Positions 18,866-27,155 of a stretch of DNA of 44,865 nt are shown here, piece by piece (within the stretch, counting starts at the first letter, position 1; the number at the start of each line of letters is the position of its first letter). Source of the DNA: an uncultured Pelagibacteraceae bacterium (GTDB taxonomy: Bacteria; Pseudomonadota; Alphaproteobacteria; Pelagibacterales; Pelagibacteraceae); the NCBI GenBank assembly GCA_902539235.1, contig CACBIC010000006.1, positions 1 through 44,865 on the forward strand. The letters are read 5' to 3'. The notes under the pieces were generated by a model. It saw only the letters and a program-made list of their open reading frames with translations, was not told where the DNA came from and made no database searches. The position numbers and the translations under genes were made by a program.

Positions 18866-20055
18866 TGAGTTTATTTAAAATTTCAGAAAAATTTGTCTTG
18901 AATAAATTAAAGAACATTTCTCAGGGAAATCTAAAACTTATTAATTATGATGGGAAAGTTTTTCACTTTGGTGACTTAGAGAGTAAATTATCTTCAGATA
19001 TCAAAATTAATAATCCCAATTTTTACCTAAACGTCGTTATGGGTGGAAGCTCAGCTTTAGGAGAAGCTCATATGAAAAAAGATTTTTATTCCTCAAATTT
19101 AACAAATTTAATTGAACTTACAGCGAGAAATATTAATACAATCTATTCCTTTTCAGGAAGTTTAAAATTACAAAAAATCAAAAATCTTTTGAAAAAAATG
19201 TTTGCATCTAATACAAAATCAAAAAGTAAAAAATATATTTCAAAACATTATGATTTAGGGAATGAATTTTTTTCATTGTGGCTTGATAAATCTCTCACCT
19301 ATTCCAGCGCAGTCTATAAAGACGAGAAAGATAATTTAGAAATCGCTCAAAGGAATAAATTTCAAGAGCTTATAAATTTAATGAATATAAAAGATGGTAA
19401 CAAGGTTTTAGAGATAGGGTGTGGATGGGGCGGTTTTGCAGAATTCTTAGCTAAAAATTATGATGTGAGTGTAGACTGTATCACGATTTCAAAAAATCAA
19501 TATGAATTTACTAAAAAGAAGATTTTCAACTCAGGACTAAACAATAAAGTTAATGTTAAGTTTTTAGATTACAGAGATCTCAAGGAAAAATATGATCACG
19601 TAGCTTCAATAGAAATGATAGAGGCTGTCGGTGAAAAATATATGGACCAATATTTTGGTACGATTAAAAATGTTCTTAATTACAATGGCACTGCTGCGAT
19701 TCAAGGCATTGTGATAAAAGATGACTTATTTGAAAGATATAGAGCAAATGAAGATTTTATTCAAAAATATATATTTCCAGGTGGATTCTTACCCTCAATT
19801 CAGTTTATGGAAAATCTAATTAAAAAAAAAGGCCTAAAATTAGAAAAAATTAATACTTATTCCGATGATTATGCCAAAACTTTAGCCACTTGGAGAAAAA
19901 ATTTTTTAGGTGCTTGGGAAAAAATTAGCCCACTTGGTTTTGATGAATATTTCAAGCGTATGTGGGAATTTTATCTATCTTATTGTGAGGGAGGTTTTAA
20001 ATCTAGAAACATTAACTTGATTCAATTCACTATGTCTAATAGATATTCGTCATGA
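18865..20055 (+). CDS. cfa: Cyclopropane-fatty-acyl-phospholipid synthase family methyltransferase
   Basis: This 396-aa SAM-dependent methyltransferase acts on unsaturated acyl chains of membrane phospholipids. Key segments are SKHYDLGNEFFSLWLDKSLTYSSAVY at about residues 127-152 and the SAM-binding motif EIGCGWGGFAEFLA beginning at residue 183. Others are the ITISKNQYEFTKKK loop, the SIEMIEAVGEKY motif and the IFPGGFLPS segment. It overlaps DUF1365 by 1 nt and DUF3833 by 4 nt. In this operon type the product may be a methylated or furan-type fatty acid rather than a cyclopropane; sequence alone cannot decide. The gene symbol reflects family, not proven product. Confidence 0.88.
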   Translation: MSLFKISEKFVLNKLKNISQGNLKLINYDGKVFHFGDLESKLSSDIKINNPNFYLNVVMGGSSALGEAHMKKDFYSSNLTNLIELTARNINTIYSFSGSLKLQKIKNLLKKMFASNTKSKSKKYISKHYDLGNEFFSLWLDKSLTYSSAVYKDEKDNLEIAQRNKFQELINLMNIKDGNKVLEIGCGWGGFAEFLAKNYDVSVDCITISKNQYEFTKKKIFNSGLNNKVNVKFLDYRDLKEKYDHVASIEMIEAVGEKYMDQYFGTIKNVLNYNGTAAIQGIVIKDDLFERYRANEDFIQKYIFPGGFLPSIQFMENLIKKKGLKLEKINTYSDDYAKTLATWRKNFLGAWEKISPLGFDEYFKRMWEFYLSYCEGGFKSRNINLIQFTMSNRYSS

Positions 20056-20576
20056 AAAAATTTATAGTACTATTTTTACTTATTTTAACAACAGGATGTG
20101 CAAATAAAATGAAACCAACAGATTTTAAAGATCAAAAACCAAGACTAATCATCGAAAACTATTTATCAGGCAATGTTAAAGCTTGGGGAGTATTACAAAA
20201 TAGATCTGGAAAAGTCACAAGGCAATTTAAAGCTGATTTAAACGGAAAATGGGATGGATCTCAATTGATTCTAGACGAAGTTTTTGATTGGAACGACGGC
20301 GAGAGACAAACTCGTCAATGGACTATCAAAAAAATTGATGAACATAACTATGAGGGAACAGCTTCTGATGTAGTTGGAATTGCTAAAGGATATTCATATG
20401 GCCCAGCTTTTAAATTTGAGTATGTGTTACTTGTGCCAGTTAAAGGTAAAAATATCAAAATTACGTTTGATGATTGGATTTTTATGCAAGATGAGCGTGT
20501 GGCGATAAACAGAGCGACAATGACAAAATTTGGAATTAAAGTTGCGGAGTTAACAGTAATGTTTGTAAAAGATTAA
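20052..20576 (+). CDS. DUF3833 family lipoprotein
   Basis: This 174-aa protein begins with a short hydrophobic stretch and a lipobox-like TTGC at residues 15-18, so it is probably a lipid-anchored periplasmic protein. The body matches DUF3833: PTDFKDQKPRLIIENYLSGN, the AWGVLQNRSGKVTRQFKADL strand pair and the WIFMQDERVAINRATMTKFG ending. It looks like a lipocalin-type beta barrel, which is an inference from alternating strands. The ATG overlaps the cfa stop by 4 nt (ATGA). Its constant association with Cfa/DUF1365 suggests binding or transfer of the modified lipid. Confidence 0.82.
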   Translation: MKKFIVLFLLILTTGCANKMKPTDFKDQKPRLIIENYLSGNVKAWGVLQNRSGKVTRQFKADLNGKWDGSQLILDEVFDWNDGERQTRQWTIKKIDEHNYEGTASDVVGIAKGYSYGPAFKFEYVLLVPVKGKNIKITFDDWIFMQDERVAINRATMTKFGIKVAELTVMFVKD

Positions 20577-20577
20577 T

Positions 20578-21162
20578 ATGTTTGAACTTCCTAAGTTAGA
20601 TTATGCTAATTCTGCTCTCTCTCCTATAATGTCTGAGCAAACTTTAGATTTACATCATGGTAAACACCATCAAACATATATTACAAATTTAAATAATTTT
20701 ATTAAAGATACCAATTATGAAAAATTATCTTTGGAAGATATAATCAAAAAATCATCTGAAGAAAAAAAGGCAGGTATTTTTAATAATGCCAGTCAACACT
20801 GGAATCATAATCTTTTTTGGAAGTGCATGAAACCTAACGGCGGAGGAAACATTCCATCTAAACTTGAAAATAAGATTAAACAAGATTTTGGAAGTTTTGA
20901 AAAGTTTAGAGAAGAATTTATCAATGCAGGAATAACACAGTTTGGGTCTGGTTGGTGCTGGTTGTCATTAAAAGAGAGCAAACTAGTGGTTACTAAATCA
21001 CCTAATGCTGAAAATCCTATTATTTATAATATGAAACCTCTACTAGGTTGTGATGTTTGGGAGCATTCTTATTATTTAGATTATAGAAATAAAAGACCTG
21101 CTTACTTAGAAAATTTCTTTGATAAACTAATTAACTGGGAATTTATTGAATCCAGGCTTTAA
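20578..21162 (+). CDS. sodB: Superoxide dismutase (Fe type)
   Basis: This 194-aa cytoplasmic enzyme dismutates superoxide. The N-terminal FELPKLDYANSALSP and the first metal ligand H26 in LHHGKHHQTY are typical. The second ligand is in SQHWNHNLFW, and the last two lie in GCDVWEHSYYLDY (Asp and His). The NNASQHWNH context and length favour the iron form, though Mn or cambialistic use cannot be excluded. It starts 1 nt after DUF3833, so it is probably co-transcribed with the lipid-modification operon and links it to oxidative stress. Confidence 0.95.
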   Translation: MFELPKLDYANSALSPIMSEQTLDLHHGKHHQTYITNLNNFIKDTNYEKLSLEDIIKKSSEEKKAGIFNNASQHWNHNLFWKCMKPNGGGNIPSKLENKIKQDFGSFEKFREEFINAGITQFGSGWCWLSLKESKLVVTKSPNAENPIIYNMKPLLGCDVWEHSYYLDYRNKRPAYLENFFDKLINWEFIESRL

Positions 21163-21202
21163 ATTTAATTAAAATTCAAAAAGAAACTCTTCTAATTTTC
21201 AC

Positions 21203-22009
21203 TTACCTAGGATAGCATACAGCCCACTTCATCATAGTTGGTCTATTTTCTGATACCAATAACCATCTATCAATATCGTTAAAGTCCTCTAAAAAATTAA
21301 AACCAGATAAATCTCTTTTAGTTGTCGTTATTAATTCAACACGAAAATATTTCTTTAAGGTGATTAATAAATTATTTTGGTTTTTATTATCAAAGTGCAA
21401 TTCAATTATAAGCCTTGAACTTTTTAACTCATTTAAGATTATTTCATTTAAAAGATGATATTCATCCCCTTCAATATCGATTAAAAAACAAGAGTCTTTG
21501 AAATTTACATTAAGTTTTTTAAGAGTCTCTAGAAAATTATTTTCAGCTTTCTGTAAAATTACAATATTATCCTCTAAATTATTTAATTTTGCGTTCTTTT
21601 TAAGAATTTCACGAGAAATTTTATCTTGTTCAAAAATATAAGACTTTAATTTTGTTTTTGATATTAACTGTCCCAAACCATGATAACCTTCCGCTCCACC
21701 CAAATTTATAAAATTTTTCAAATTCCATTCTATTAATTTTTTTTGAACTTCTTCTTCATAAATTCCAAGTATTTTTGCGTTGAAATCCTGGTCGGACCAA
21801 TTTACATCACTTGCAATTTTAAGATTTTTGTAGGGTCCACTTTGAACTAGATTTTTTGTTATAATTTTTAATTTTTTTTCTAAATATTTTATTCTTTTAA
21901 CAATCAATGTTTTAAATCTAAATTTTATACCTATTTTTCCAAAAAAAACATTTATTAAACCAATTATTCCATCTCGTTTTAAAGCGTAACTAAATTTAGA
22001 AAAGTTCAT
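21203..22009 (-). CDS. FkbM family methyltransferase
   Basis: This 268-aa protein has a basic N-terminal region (about residues 1-60) followed by a Rossmann-type methyltransferase core. Visible parts are KNFINLGGAEGYHGLG as the SAM-binding loop, SYIFEQDKISREILKKNAKLN, and SCFLIDIEGDEYHLL, the conserved acidic motif of the FkbM family. Such enzymes often O-methylate sugars or polysaccharides. The ATG overlaps the upstream glycosyltransferase by 4 nt, which supports action on a glycan. The loop GGAEGYHG is the family variant rather than the common GxGxG. The substrate is unknown. Confidence 0.75.
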   Translation of the reverse strand: MNFSKFSYALKRDGIIGLINVFFGKIGIKFRFKTLIVKRIKYLEKKLKIITKNLVQSGPYKNLKIASDVNWSDQDFNAKILGIYEEEVQKKLIEWNLKNFINLGGAEGYHGLGQLISKTKLKSYIFEQDKISREILKKNAKLNNLEDNIVILQKAENNFLETLKKLNVNFKDSCFLIDIEGDEYHLLNEIILNELKSSRLIIELHFDNKNQNNLLITLKKYFRVELITTTKRDLSGFNFLEDFNDIDRWLLVSENRPTMMKWAVCYPR

Positions 22010-22893
22010 ATTTTTTTGTAAGGTCTGTAATTAGATTTATTTAAAAGAATAGAGTGCATTGAACCATTTATTTCAGCCTTTTTAAGTAGGTAGCTTTCTT
22101 TATTTCTTGTCATAAAGTAATATAAAAGTTTTAAAGTATTTTTAAACAAGACTGTTGAAAATTTTTTTAATGCATAAAGGTAACTAAAATTTTTTTTAAA
22201 ATAATAAAATTTTGACCAATTATAATGCCAATTTCTACTCAACTTTGCCTCAAAATTAAATTTTCTTTCATGAGAACTTCCTCCAATATGCTCAAACTTA
22301 ATATTTTCTACTACAAACATCTTTTGATTTTTTTTCTTAAAATTTAAACACATATCCATAGTTTCAAAGTATATGAATATATTTTCATCCATTATTTTAT
22401 TATTTTCAATTTTTTCTTTGTTTACAATAAATGTCCCATCAATCCAATCTACCTCTTTTAAATTAAAGTTTTCTATCTCAAATTGATGTGTTTCTCTCTC
22501 TTTCGAAAATAAAAATTCTTCATAATTTTTATAAATTTTTTCGTCTTTATACGTAGGAGCTAATAAAGTAAAATCCTTAAAATTATTTAAACAGTTCAAT
22601 AAATTTTGAATGCATGTATGAGATAATATTACATCAGCAGGGTTTAAAAAAACAAACTGATCATCTGATAATTCAATTGCTTTATTCATACCCTTTGAAA
22701 AACCTAAATTCTCATTTGGTAAAAATACTTTTACCTGTTTTTTATATTTAGACTCTAATTCATATTTAAGTTGATGATCAATTGAATTCTCAATAATCAA
22801 AATTTTTACTCCAAGGTTATAGTTAATGATTTCATCAACTAATTTAGTAATTAAATATTTACTATGGTGTGATAAAAAAGCTAGGGTTAACAT
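22006..22893 (-). CDS. Family 2 glycosyltransferase
   Basis: This 295-aa GT-A fold enzyme has a nucleotide-binding start (TLAFLSHHSKYLITKLVDEI), IIENSIDHQLKYEL, the NENLGFSKGMNKAIELS helix, and FVFLNPADVIL. The usual DxD metal motif is replaced here by NPAD. WIDGTFIVNKEKIE and FIYFETMDMCLNFKKKN follow, as in rhamnosyl- or sugar-transfer GT2 proteins. It probably adds a sugar to a cell-surface glycan. It forms a minus-strand operon with the SDR upstream (3-nt gap) and FkbM downstream (4-nt overlap). Sugar and acceptor are unknown. Confidence 0.8.
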   Translation of the reverse strand: MLTLAFLSHHSKYLITKLVDEIINYNLGVKILIIENSIDHQLKYELESKYKKQVKVFLPNENLGFSKGMNKAIELSDDQFVFLNPADVILSHTCIQNLLNCLNNFKDFTLLAPTYKDEKIYKNYEEFLFSKERETHQFEIENFNLKEVDWIDGTFIVNKEKIENNKIMDENIFIYFETMDMCLNFKKKNQKMFVVENIKFEHIGGSSHERKFNFEAKLSRNWHYNWSKFYYFKKNFSYLYALKKFSTVLFKNTLKLLYYFMTRNKESYLLKKAEINGSMHSILLNKSNYRPYKKI

Positions 22894-22896
22894 CGA

Positions 22897-23649
22897 TTAT
22901 CTCTTTACTAATTTGTCTACTAAAAATAAATAAAGTCTATAAGGTAATATTCTTAAAAATTTTAAAGTTAAAGTTAATCCTTTTGGGAAATGAATTTCAA
23001 AAGCATTTCCTTTTACCAAGCCATTATAAATTTTATCTGCAGCGTATTCAGGAGTTTTTAAAAATGGCATAGGAAACTCATTTTTATCGGTCAAAGGAGT
23101 TTTGATGAAACCTGGTGATACAATTGAAACCCTAACTCCAAATTTTTTAAAATCAAAGTAAATACTTTCACTAAAATTAGTAAGGGCAGCTTTTGAAGGA
23201 CCATAACCACTAGAATTTGGTAGACCTCTGTAACCTGCAATCGAGGAAACTATCGAAACGTGTCCAGATTTCTTATTTTTAAAATAATCTTCAACAACTT
23301 TTACACAATCAATAACGCCTAAAAAATTAACATTAATCACATTTTTTATTTTATCTGGGTCTATATTTTGCTCGTCTTTGGGCTCATATGTTCCGCTTGA
23401 AAACAAACATATGTTTAATTCCCCGAACTCATTTAAAATATTTTTAAACGTATTATTGATTTGAGATCTATCAGTGACGTCTAAAGGAAAAGAGGAAATA
23501 TTTTCATTTTTGGCTAACTCATCCAACAATTCTTTTCTTCTAGCTGAAACTGCAACTTTCCAACCTTCTTTTGCAAATTTTTCTGCAACTGCCTTACCAA
23601 TTCCACTACTTGCTCCAGTGATCCAAATTTTTTTATGATTTTCAGACAT
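22897..23649 (-). CDS. Short-chain dehydrogenase/reductase
   Basis: This 250-aa classical SDR has an intact cofactor motif TGASSGIGKAVAEKFAKEG, a VSARRKELL basic region that favours NADP(H), the SSIAGYRG catalytic serine and the YGPSK catalytic Tyr/Lys pair. The C-terminal part (LTLTLKFLRILPYRLYLFLV) is hydrophobic and could associate with the membrane. It lies upstream of GT2 and FkbM. SDRs of this kind are also frequent companions of Cfa/DUF1365 operons, so it may belong to either context. It is divergent from tspO with a 24-nt gap. Confidence 0.85.
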   Translation of the reverse strand: MSENHKKIWITGASSGIGKAVAEKFAKEGWKVAVSARRKELLDELAKNENISSFPLDVTDRSQINNTFKNILNEFGELNICLFSSGTYEPKDEQNIDPDKIKNVINVNFLGVIDCVKVVEDYFKNKKSGHVSIVSSIAGYRGLPNSSGYGPSKAALTNFSESIYFDFKKFGVRVSIVSPGFIKTPLTDKNEFPMPFLKTPEYAADKIYNGLVKGNAFEIHFPKGLTLTLKFLRILPYRLYLFLVDKLVKR

Positions 23650-23673
23650 TAATTAGTTATATCTTATAAAGTT

Positions 23674-24135
23674 GTGAAAAATAAATACTTATCTTTAATA
23701 ATTTTACTATTAATAACCTTTATTGCACCGATGATCGGGAGCTATGCGACAACAACTTTTAAAGAACCATGGTACTCAGAAATTATTTTACCAAGTTTTA
23801 ATCCTCCAAGCTGGGTTTTTGCTCCTGTATGGACAACATTATATTTTTTAATGTCATTTGCAATTTGGAAAGTTTGGATAAAATCTTTTGAAACGAAATT
23901 ATTAAAAATTTACTTCATTCATTTATTTTTTAATAGTACATGGAGCGTAGTATTTTTTGGTTTTCACTTAATTGGTATAGCTCTAGTAAATCTAGTAATT
24001 ATATTAGTATTTATTTTAATTTTAATGAAAGAGTATTTTACAAGGGATAACATGAGTTTTTATTTAATGATCCCTTATTTAGCTTGGTCAAGCTATGCAT
24101 TAATTCTTAATGGTTCAATTTTTCTACTAAACTAA
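23674..24135 (+). CDS. tspO: TspO/MBR family tryptophan-rich sensory protein
   Basis: This 153-aa membrane protein has five predicted helices. Typical motifs are TFKEPWYSEIILPSFNPPSW, FAPVWTTLYFLMSFAIWKVW, FNSTWSVVFFGFHLIG, and PYLAWSSYALILNGSIFLLN. TspO proteins bind tetrapyrroles and are tied to light, oxygen and oxidative stress responses in other alphaproteobacteria. The start is a GTG at 23674; no in-frame ATG gives the full first helix. It is divergent from the SDR and converges on the HPP gene with a 4-nt overlap. Confidence 0.9.
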   Translation: MKNKYLSLIILLLITFIAPMIGSYATTTFKEPWYSEIILPSFNPPSWVFAPVWTTLYFLMSFAIWKVWIKSFETKLLKIYFIHLFFNSTWSVVFFGFHLIGIALVNLVIILVFILILMKEYFTRDNMSFYLMIPYLAWSSYALILNGSIFLLN

Positions 24136-24602
24136 AACCATTTAACTGGGTAATTTTTTTTTAGAAGATACCGATTTATTATTACAGATAAAACAATGAT
24201 GATTATTGAACCAACTATTACTGGAAAAACAATATAACCCAATGATACGTCAGCGAATAATGCTATTAACGGGTTTGCAGCTGCAGGAGGGTGTATAATT
24301 TTAAAATACATCATTATTGTTACAGTAGTCCCTACAGATAATCCAAGTGTTAGGTAAGACATTCCTAAAAATTCATTAAAAAGAATTCCTATAACAATTC
24401 CTAATAAGTGACCAAAAAAAACATTTGCAGGTTGAGCAAATTCACTGTCATGAAACACCAACACAATTAAAGTAGAAGATCCGAAAGAGAACATTAACCA
24501 AAATCCTGTGGATGTTTCAAAGCTCAAAAATGATAATATTCCTATAATCAAAGAGGCTGCTGCTCCAAAAATTAGGGGTTCAATATTTTTAGGTATTTTC
24601 AT
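24132..24602 (-). CDS. HPP family membrane protein
   Basis: This 156-aa protein has about four to five membrane helices and the family signature IIHPPAAANPL. Other typical segments are FGSSTLIVLVFHDSEFAQPAN and FGHLLGIVIGI. HPP proteins are small membrane proteins; some are implicated in nitrite transport in chloroplasts and cyanobacteria, but the role here is unknown. The gene converges on tspO with a 4-nt overlap. It is divergent from the HisN-like gene with a 35-nt gap. Confidence 0.8.
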   Translation of the reverse strand: MKIPKNIEPLIFGAAASLIIGILSFLSFETSTGFWLMFSFGSSTLIVLVFHDSEFAQPANVFFGHLLGIVIGILFNEFLGMSYLTLGLSVGTTVTIMMYFKIIHPPAAANPLIALFADVSLGYIVFPVIVGSIIIIVLSVIINRYLLKKNYPVKWF

Positions 24603-24637
24603 ATATATTTTATTTTAAATTAAGTTATATACACATA

Positions 24638-25438
24638 ATGAATTATAAAAAATCATTCAACTTTTTAAAAAATTTACCTTCAAAATTAAACTCATTTTAT
24701 AAAAAAAAATCCAGATCAGGCATAATTGTTAACAATAAATCAAAATCAAAAAAAAATTTTGATCCTGTAACAAACTTTGACAAGGCATTTGAAAAATACA
24801 TTCGATCTTTAATAATAAAAAAATTCCCGAAGGACTCAATAATTGGAGAAGAATTCAAAGAAAAATTTTCTTCAAATAATTTTAAATGGTCTATTGATCC
24901 AATTGATGGAACTAGGGCGTTTGTTATTGGAGCACCAACGTGGTCAAATTTAATTAGTTTATCATATCAAGGAAGATCACTTTTAGGATTAGCTAATTTT
25001 CCAGAGTTAAATAAATATTATATTAATGATAAAAATAAATCTTATGTGTTTAAAAAAAATAAAAAATTAATTTTAAGATCATCAAATAACAGTAATTTGA
25101 AAAAAATTAAAATTATTGGAAATTTTCATGGCACTCTTAGTTATGAAAGACAAAGAAAAGTTATTAAAAAATTTGGATGGTCTTTTAGACTGGCTGGATT
25201 TGATGCACTTAATTACTGTTTACTCGCAGAGGGTAAAGTGGATGCTGTAATTGAAGCAAATTTGAAACCTTATGATATACTTCCTTTAATACCAATAATG
25301 AAAAATTCTGGAGCAACTGTTACTAATTGGAAAAATGAACCGGCAGAAAAAGGCGGGAATATTTTGGCTACATCTAACAAAATTTTACATAATAAAATTC
25401 TTAAACTCTTAAAACCATTCATCCAAAAAAATGATTAA
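24638..25438 (+). CDS. hisN: Inositol monophosphatase family protein, probable histidinol-phosphatase
   Basis: This 266-aa Mg-dependent phosphatase carries the metal-site glutamates in IIGEEFKEKF and the motif WSIDPIDGTRAFVIGAP. In this family, TRAF in place of TNF is typical of HisN-type histidinol phosphatases. The second metal motif GFDALNYCLLAEGKVDAVIEA is also intact. If HisN, it catalyses the penultimate step of histidine synthesis. Other his genes are not adjacent (hisI lies about 8 kb away). It overlaps the Yip1 gene by 8 nt (ATGATTAA). Inositol or nucleotide phosphatase activity is an alternative. Confidence 0.75.
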   Translation: MNYKKSFNFLKNLPSKLNSFYKKKSRSGIIVNNKSKSKKNFDPVTNFDKAFEKYIRSLIIKKFPKDSIIGEEFKEKFSSNNFKWSIDPIDGTRAFVIGAPTWSNLISLSYQGRSLLGLANFPELNKYYINDKNKSYVFKKNKKLILRSSNNSNLKKIKIIGNFHGTLSYERQRKVIKKFGWSFRLAGFDALNYCLLAEGKVDAVIEANLKPYDILPLIPIMKNSGATVTNWKNEPAEKGGNILATSNKILHNKILKLLKPFIQKND

Positions 25439-25952
25439 TTTGTTTTTAAATAGAATATTTAGGGCTATAAAAATTGATATTGATGTATTTGAGGAAGTTG
25501 AAAAAGATAAAAACGCAACTGTTCAAGCTGGTATAGTAGTTGTTTTATCTAGTTTGGCTGCTGGTGTTGGATCTTTACATTTAGGTGCTTCTAATTTCTT
25601 GATTGCACCAGCTTTGTCATTATTAAGCTGGTACGTATGGGCCTACATTATTTATTTTGTAGGAGTAAAATTATTTGGTGATAATAAAACAAAAAGTGAT
25701 CACGGGGAACTTTTAAGGACGATTGGATTTTCAAGTGCACCGGGTTTGATTAGAGTTTTTGGTGTAACTCCAGAGTTAATGACAGTTACATTTGTTGGAT
25801 CCGCTTTCTGGATGTTAGCTTGTATGGTTGTTGCTGTTAAATCTGCACTAGATTATGACAGTTTGTGGAAAGCATTTGGCGTTGTAGTTGTATCTTGGTT
25901 AGTACAGGCATTCTTCCTATTTTTAATTATCATATTATTTAAAGGATTTTAG
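25431..25952 (+). CDS. Yip1 family membrane protein
   Basis: This 173-aa membrane protein has about five helices after a short cytoplasmic N-terminus (RIFRAIKIDIDVFEEVEKDK). The WAYIIYFVGVKLFGDNKTKS segment and TIGFSSAPGLIRVFGVTP match bacterial Yip1-domain proteins, whose function is not established. The ATG overlaps the upstream phosphatase stop by 8 nt. Its own stop overlaps the end of the small convergent di-CxxC gene by 4 nt. Confidence 0.75.
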   Translation: MINLFLNRIFRAIKIDIDVFEEVEKDKNATVQAGIVVVLSSLAAGVGSLHLGASNFLIAPALSLLSWYVWAYIIYFVGVKLFGDNKTKSDHGELLRTIGFSSAPGLIRVFGVTPELMTVTFVGSAFWMLACMVVAVKSALDYDSLWKAFGVVVVSWLVQAFFLFLIIILFKGF

Positions 25953-26113
25953 ATAGGAAAAATTCTCTTTGAAAGATTACAGCTGTTGCAAATTTTATAG
26001 CTATGCATAATTAAATTTTGAAGCACACTTTCGTCTTCTTTTTTACATTCTTCACAAATATTATCTGCAGTATCTTTGTTTTCGTCTATGACAATATGAT
26101 CGTCGTTTTTCAT
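25949..26113 (-). CDS. Small di-CxxC protein (54 aa), unrecognised
   Basis: A complete short reading frame of 54 codons plus TAA was found in the gap between the Yip1 and msrA genes. The product is acidic in its first half (MKNDDHIVIDENKDTADNI). It has two cysteine pairs, C20-E-E-C23 and C43-N-S-C46, separated by a helix-like stretch (DESVLQNLIMHSYKI). This spacing is that of a small zinc ribbon or zinc-bound helix. No signal peptide is present. It is divergent from msrA (23-nt gap). The paired cysteines make a real gene more likely than chance, but I do not recognise a named family. Confidence 0.65.
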   Translation of the reverse strand: MKNDDHIVIDENKDTADNICEECKKEDESVLQNLIMHSYKICNSCNLSKRIFPI

Positions 26114-26136
26114 AAAAATTAATATATCATTAAAAT

Positions 26137-26709
26137 ATGAGAAAATATTTATTTATAATTTTAATTTTTTTAATAAGTACGTCTGCTCAATCAAAAAATT
26201 TTAAAAAAGTGTATTTTGCTGGAGGATGCTTTTGGTGTATGGAGGAGTCTTTTGATGGAGTTGAAGGAGTTTTATCGACGGTTTCCGGTTATTCAGGTGG
26301 GCATTTAAAAAATCCTACCTACCACGATGTCATTTATAAAGATACAGGCCACGTAGAAGCTCTAGAGATAACTTATGACCCAAATAAAGTAAACTATGAA
26401 AAATTACTTAATATTTTTTGGAGAAATATAGATCCCTTCGACTCAGAAGGTCAATTTTGTGACAAAGGTAAGAGTTATAGATCGGTAATTTTCTTTAAAA
26501 ATCAACTAGAAAAAGAATTTATTGATAAATCTTTTAAAAATTTAGAAAAAAAATTTGGTAGAAAAATTGTTACTTTAGTATGGAAATTTGAGGAATTTTA
26601 TAAAGCAGAAGATTATCACCAAGATTATTATGAAAAAAATTTTATTCGTTATCTAATGTATAAAAAGGCGTGTAAAAGAGAAGATACCTTAAGAGAAATA
26701 TGGAATTGA
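26137..26709 (+). CDS. msrA: Peptide methionine sulfoxide reductase MsrA, exported
   Basis: This 190-aa enzyme reduces the S form of methionine sulfoxide in proteins. The catalytic site GGCFWCMEESF starts near residue 30. TVSGYSGG, HVEALEITYDP, FWRNIDPFDSEGQFCDKG and YHQDYYEKN follow in the normal order. A C-terminal KKACKRED cysteine could be the resolving residue. Unusually, residues 1-19 form a clear signal peptide (RKYLFIILIFLISTSAQSK), so the enzyme should act in the periplasm. It overlaps the exported DUF4864 protein by 10 nt. No msrB is adjacent. Confidence 0.93.
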   Translation: MRKYLFIILIFLISTSAQSKNFKKVYFAGGCFWCMEESFDGVEGVLSTVSGYSGGHLKNPTYHDVIYKDTGHVEALEITYDPNKVNYEKLLNIFWRNIDPFDSEGQFCDKGKSYRSVIFFKNQLEKEFIDKSFKNLEKKFGRKIVTLVWKFEEFYKAEDYHQDYYEKNFIRYLMYKKACKREDTLREIWN

Positions 26710-27155
26710 AAAAAATAATTTCGGCAATTTTTTTAGTGGGTTTTATTAGTTCAGCAAATGCAGAAATAATCAAACCAGCTGAAAATTTATCTGCTTATGA
26801 TGTTATAAAAATACAACTAAATGCTTTAAAAAATAATGATGATAAAGATAATGGCATAAAACAAACATGGATATTCGCCCATCCTGATAACAAAAAAATG
26901 ACTGGCCCATATCCCAGATTTAGAATTATGCTCTACGATGTTCATTATAGAATATTGTTAAACCATTTTTCGCACAAGATAGATTTAATTACGAATACCG
27001 AAAATAAATTTGTTTATGGAGTAAAAGTTTTAACCGATGAGAAGCAACAATTTTATTATGAATGGCATGTAAGTAGAGGCAATGAAGAAAGTTGTAATAA
27101 TTGTTGGTTTACAACAGCTGTTTCAATGCCGATCGATCAAGGAAATTCAATTTGA
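26700..27155 (+). CDS. DUF4864-like exported protein with C-terminal CxxC
   Basis: This 151-aa protein has a signal peptide cleaved after SANA (about residue 21). The mature part resembles DUF4864: AYDVIKIQLNALKNNDDKDN, then IKQTWIFAHPDNKKMTGPYP, a middle region RFRIMLYDVHYRILLNH and a beta-rich end. A CNNC pair at about residues 132-135 lies near the C-terminus and could be redox active or bind metal. The ATG lies inside the msrA gene (10-nt overlap), so expression is coupled to the exported MsrA. Function is unknown. Confidence 0.7.
   Translation: MELKKIISAIFLVGFISSANAEIIKPAENLSAYDVIKIQLNALKNNDDKDNGIKQTWIFAHPDNKKMTGPYPRFRIMLYDVHYRILLNHFSHKIDLITNTENKFVYGVKVLTDEKQQFYYEWHVSRGNEESCNNCWFTTAVSMPIDQGNSI

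Noticed and set aside
27101..27151. Upstream start for the small membrane protein
   Set aside because: It lies fully inside the DUF4864 gene and lacks a ribosome site; TTG at 27152 has AAGGA at the right distance.
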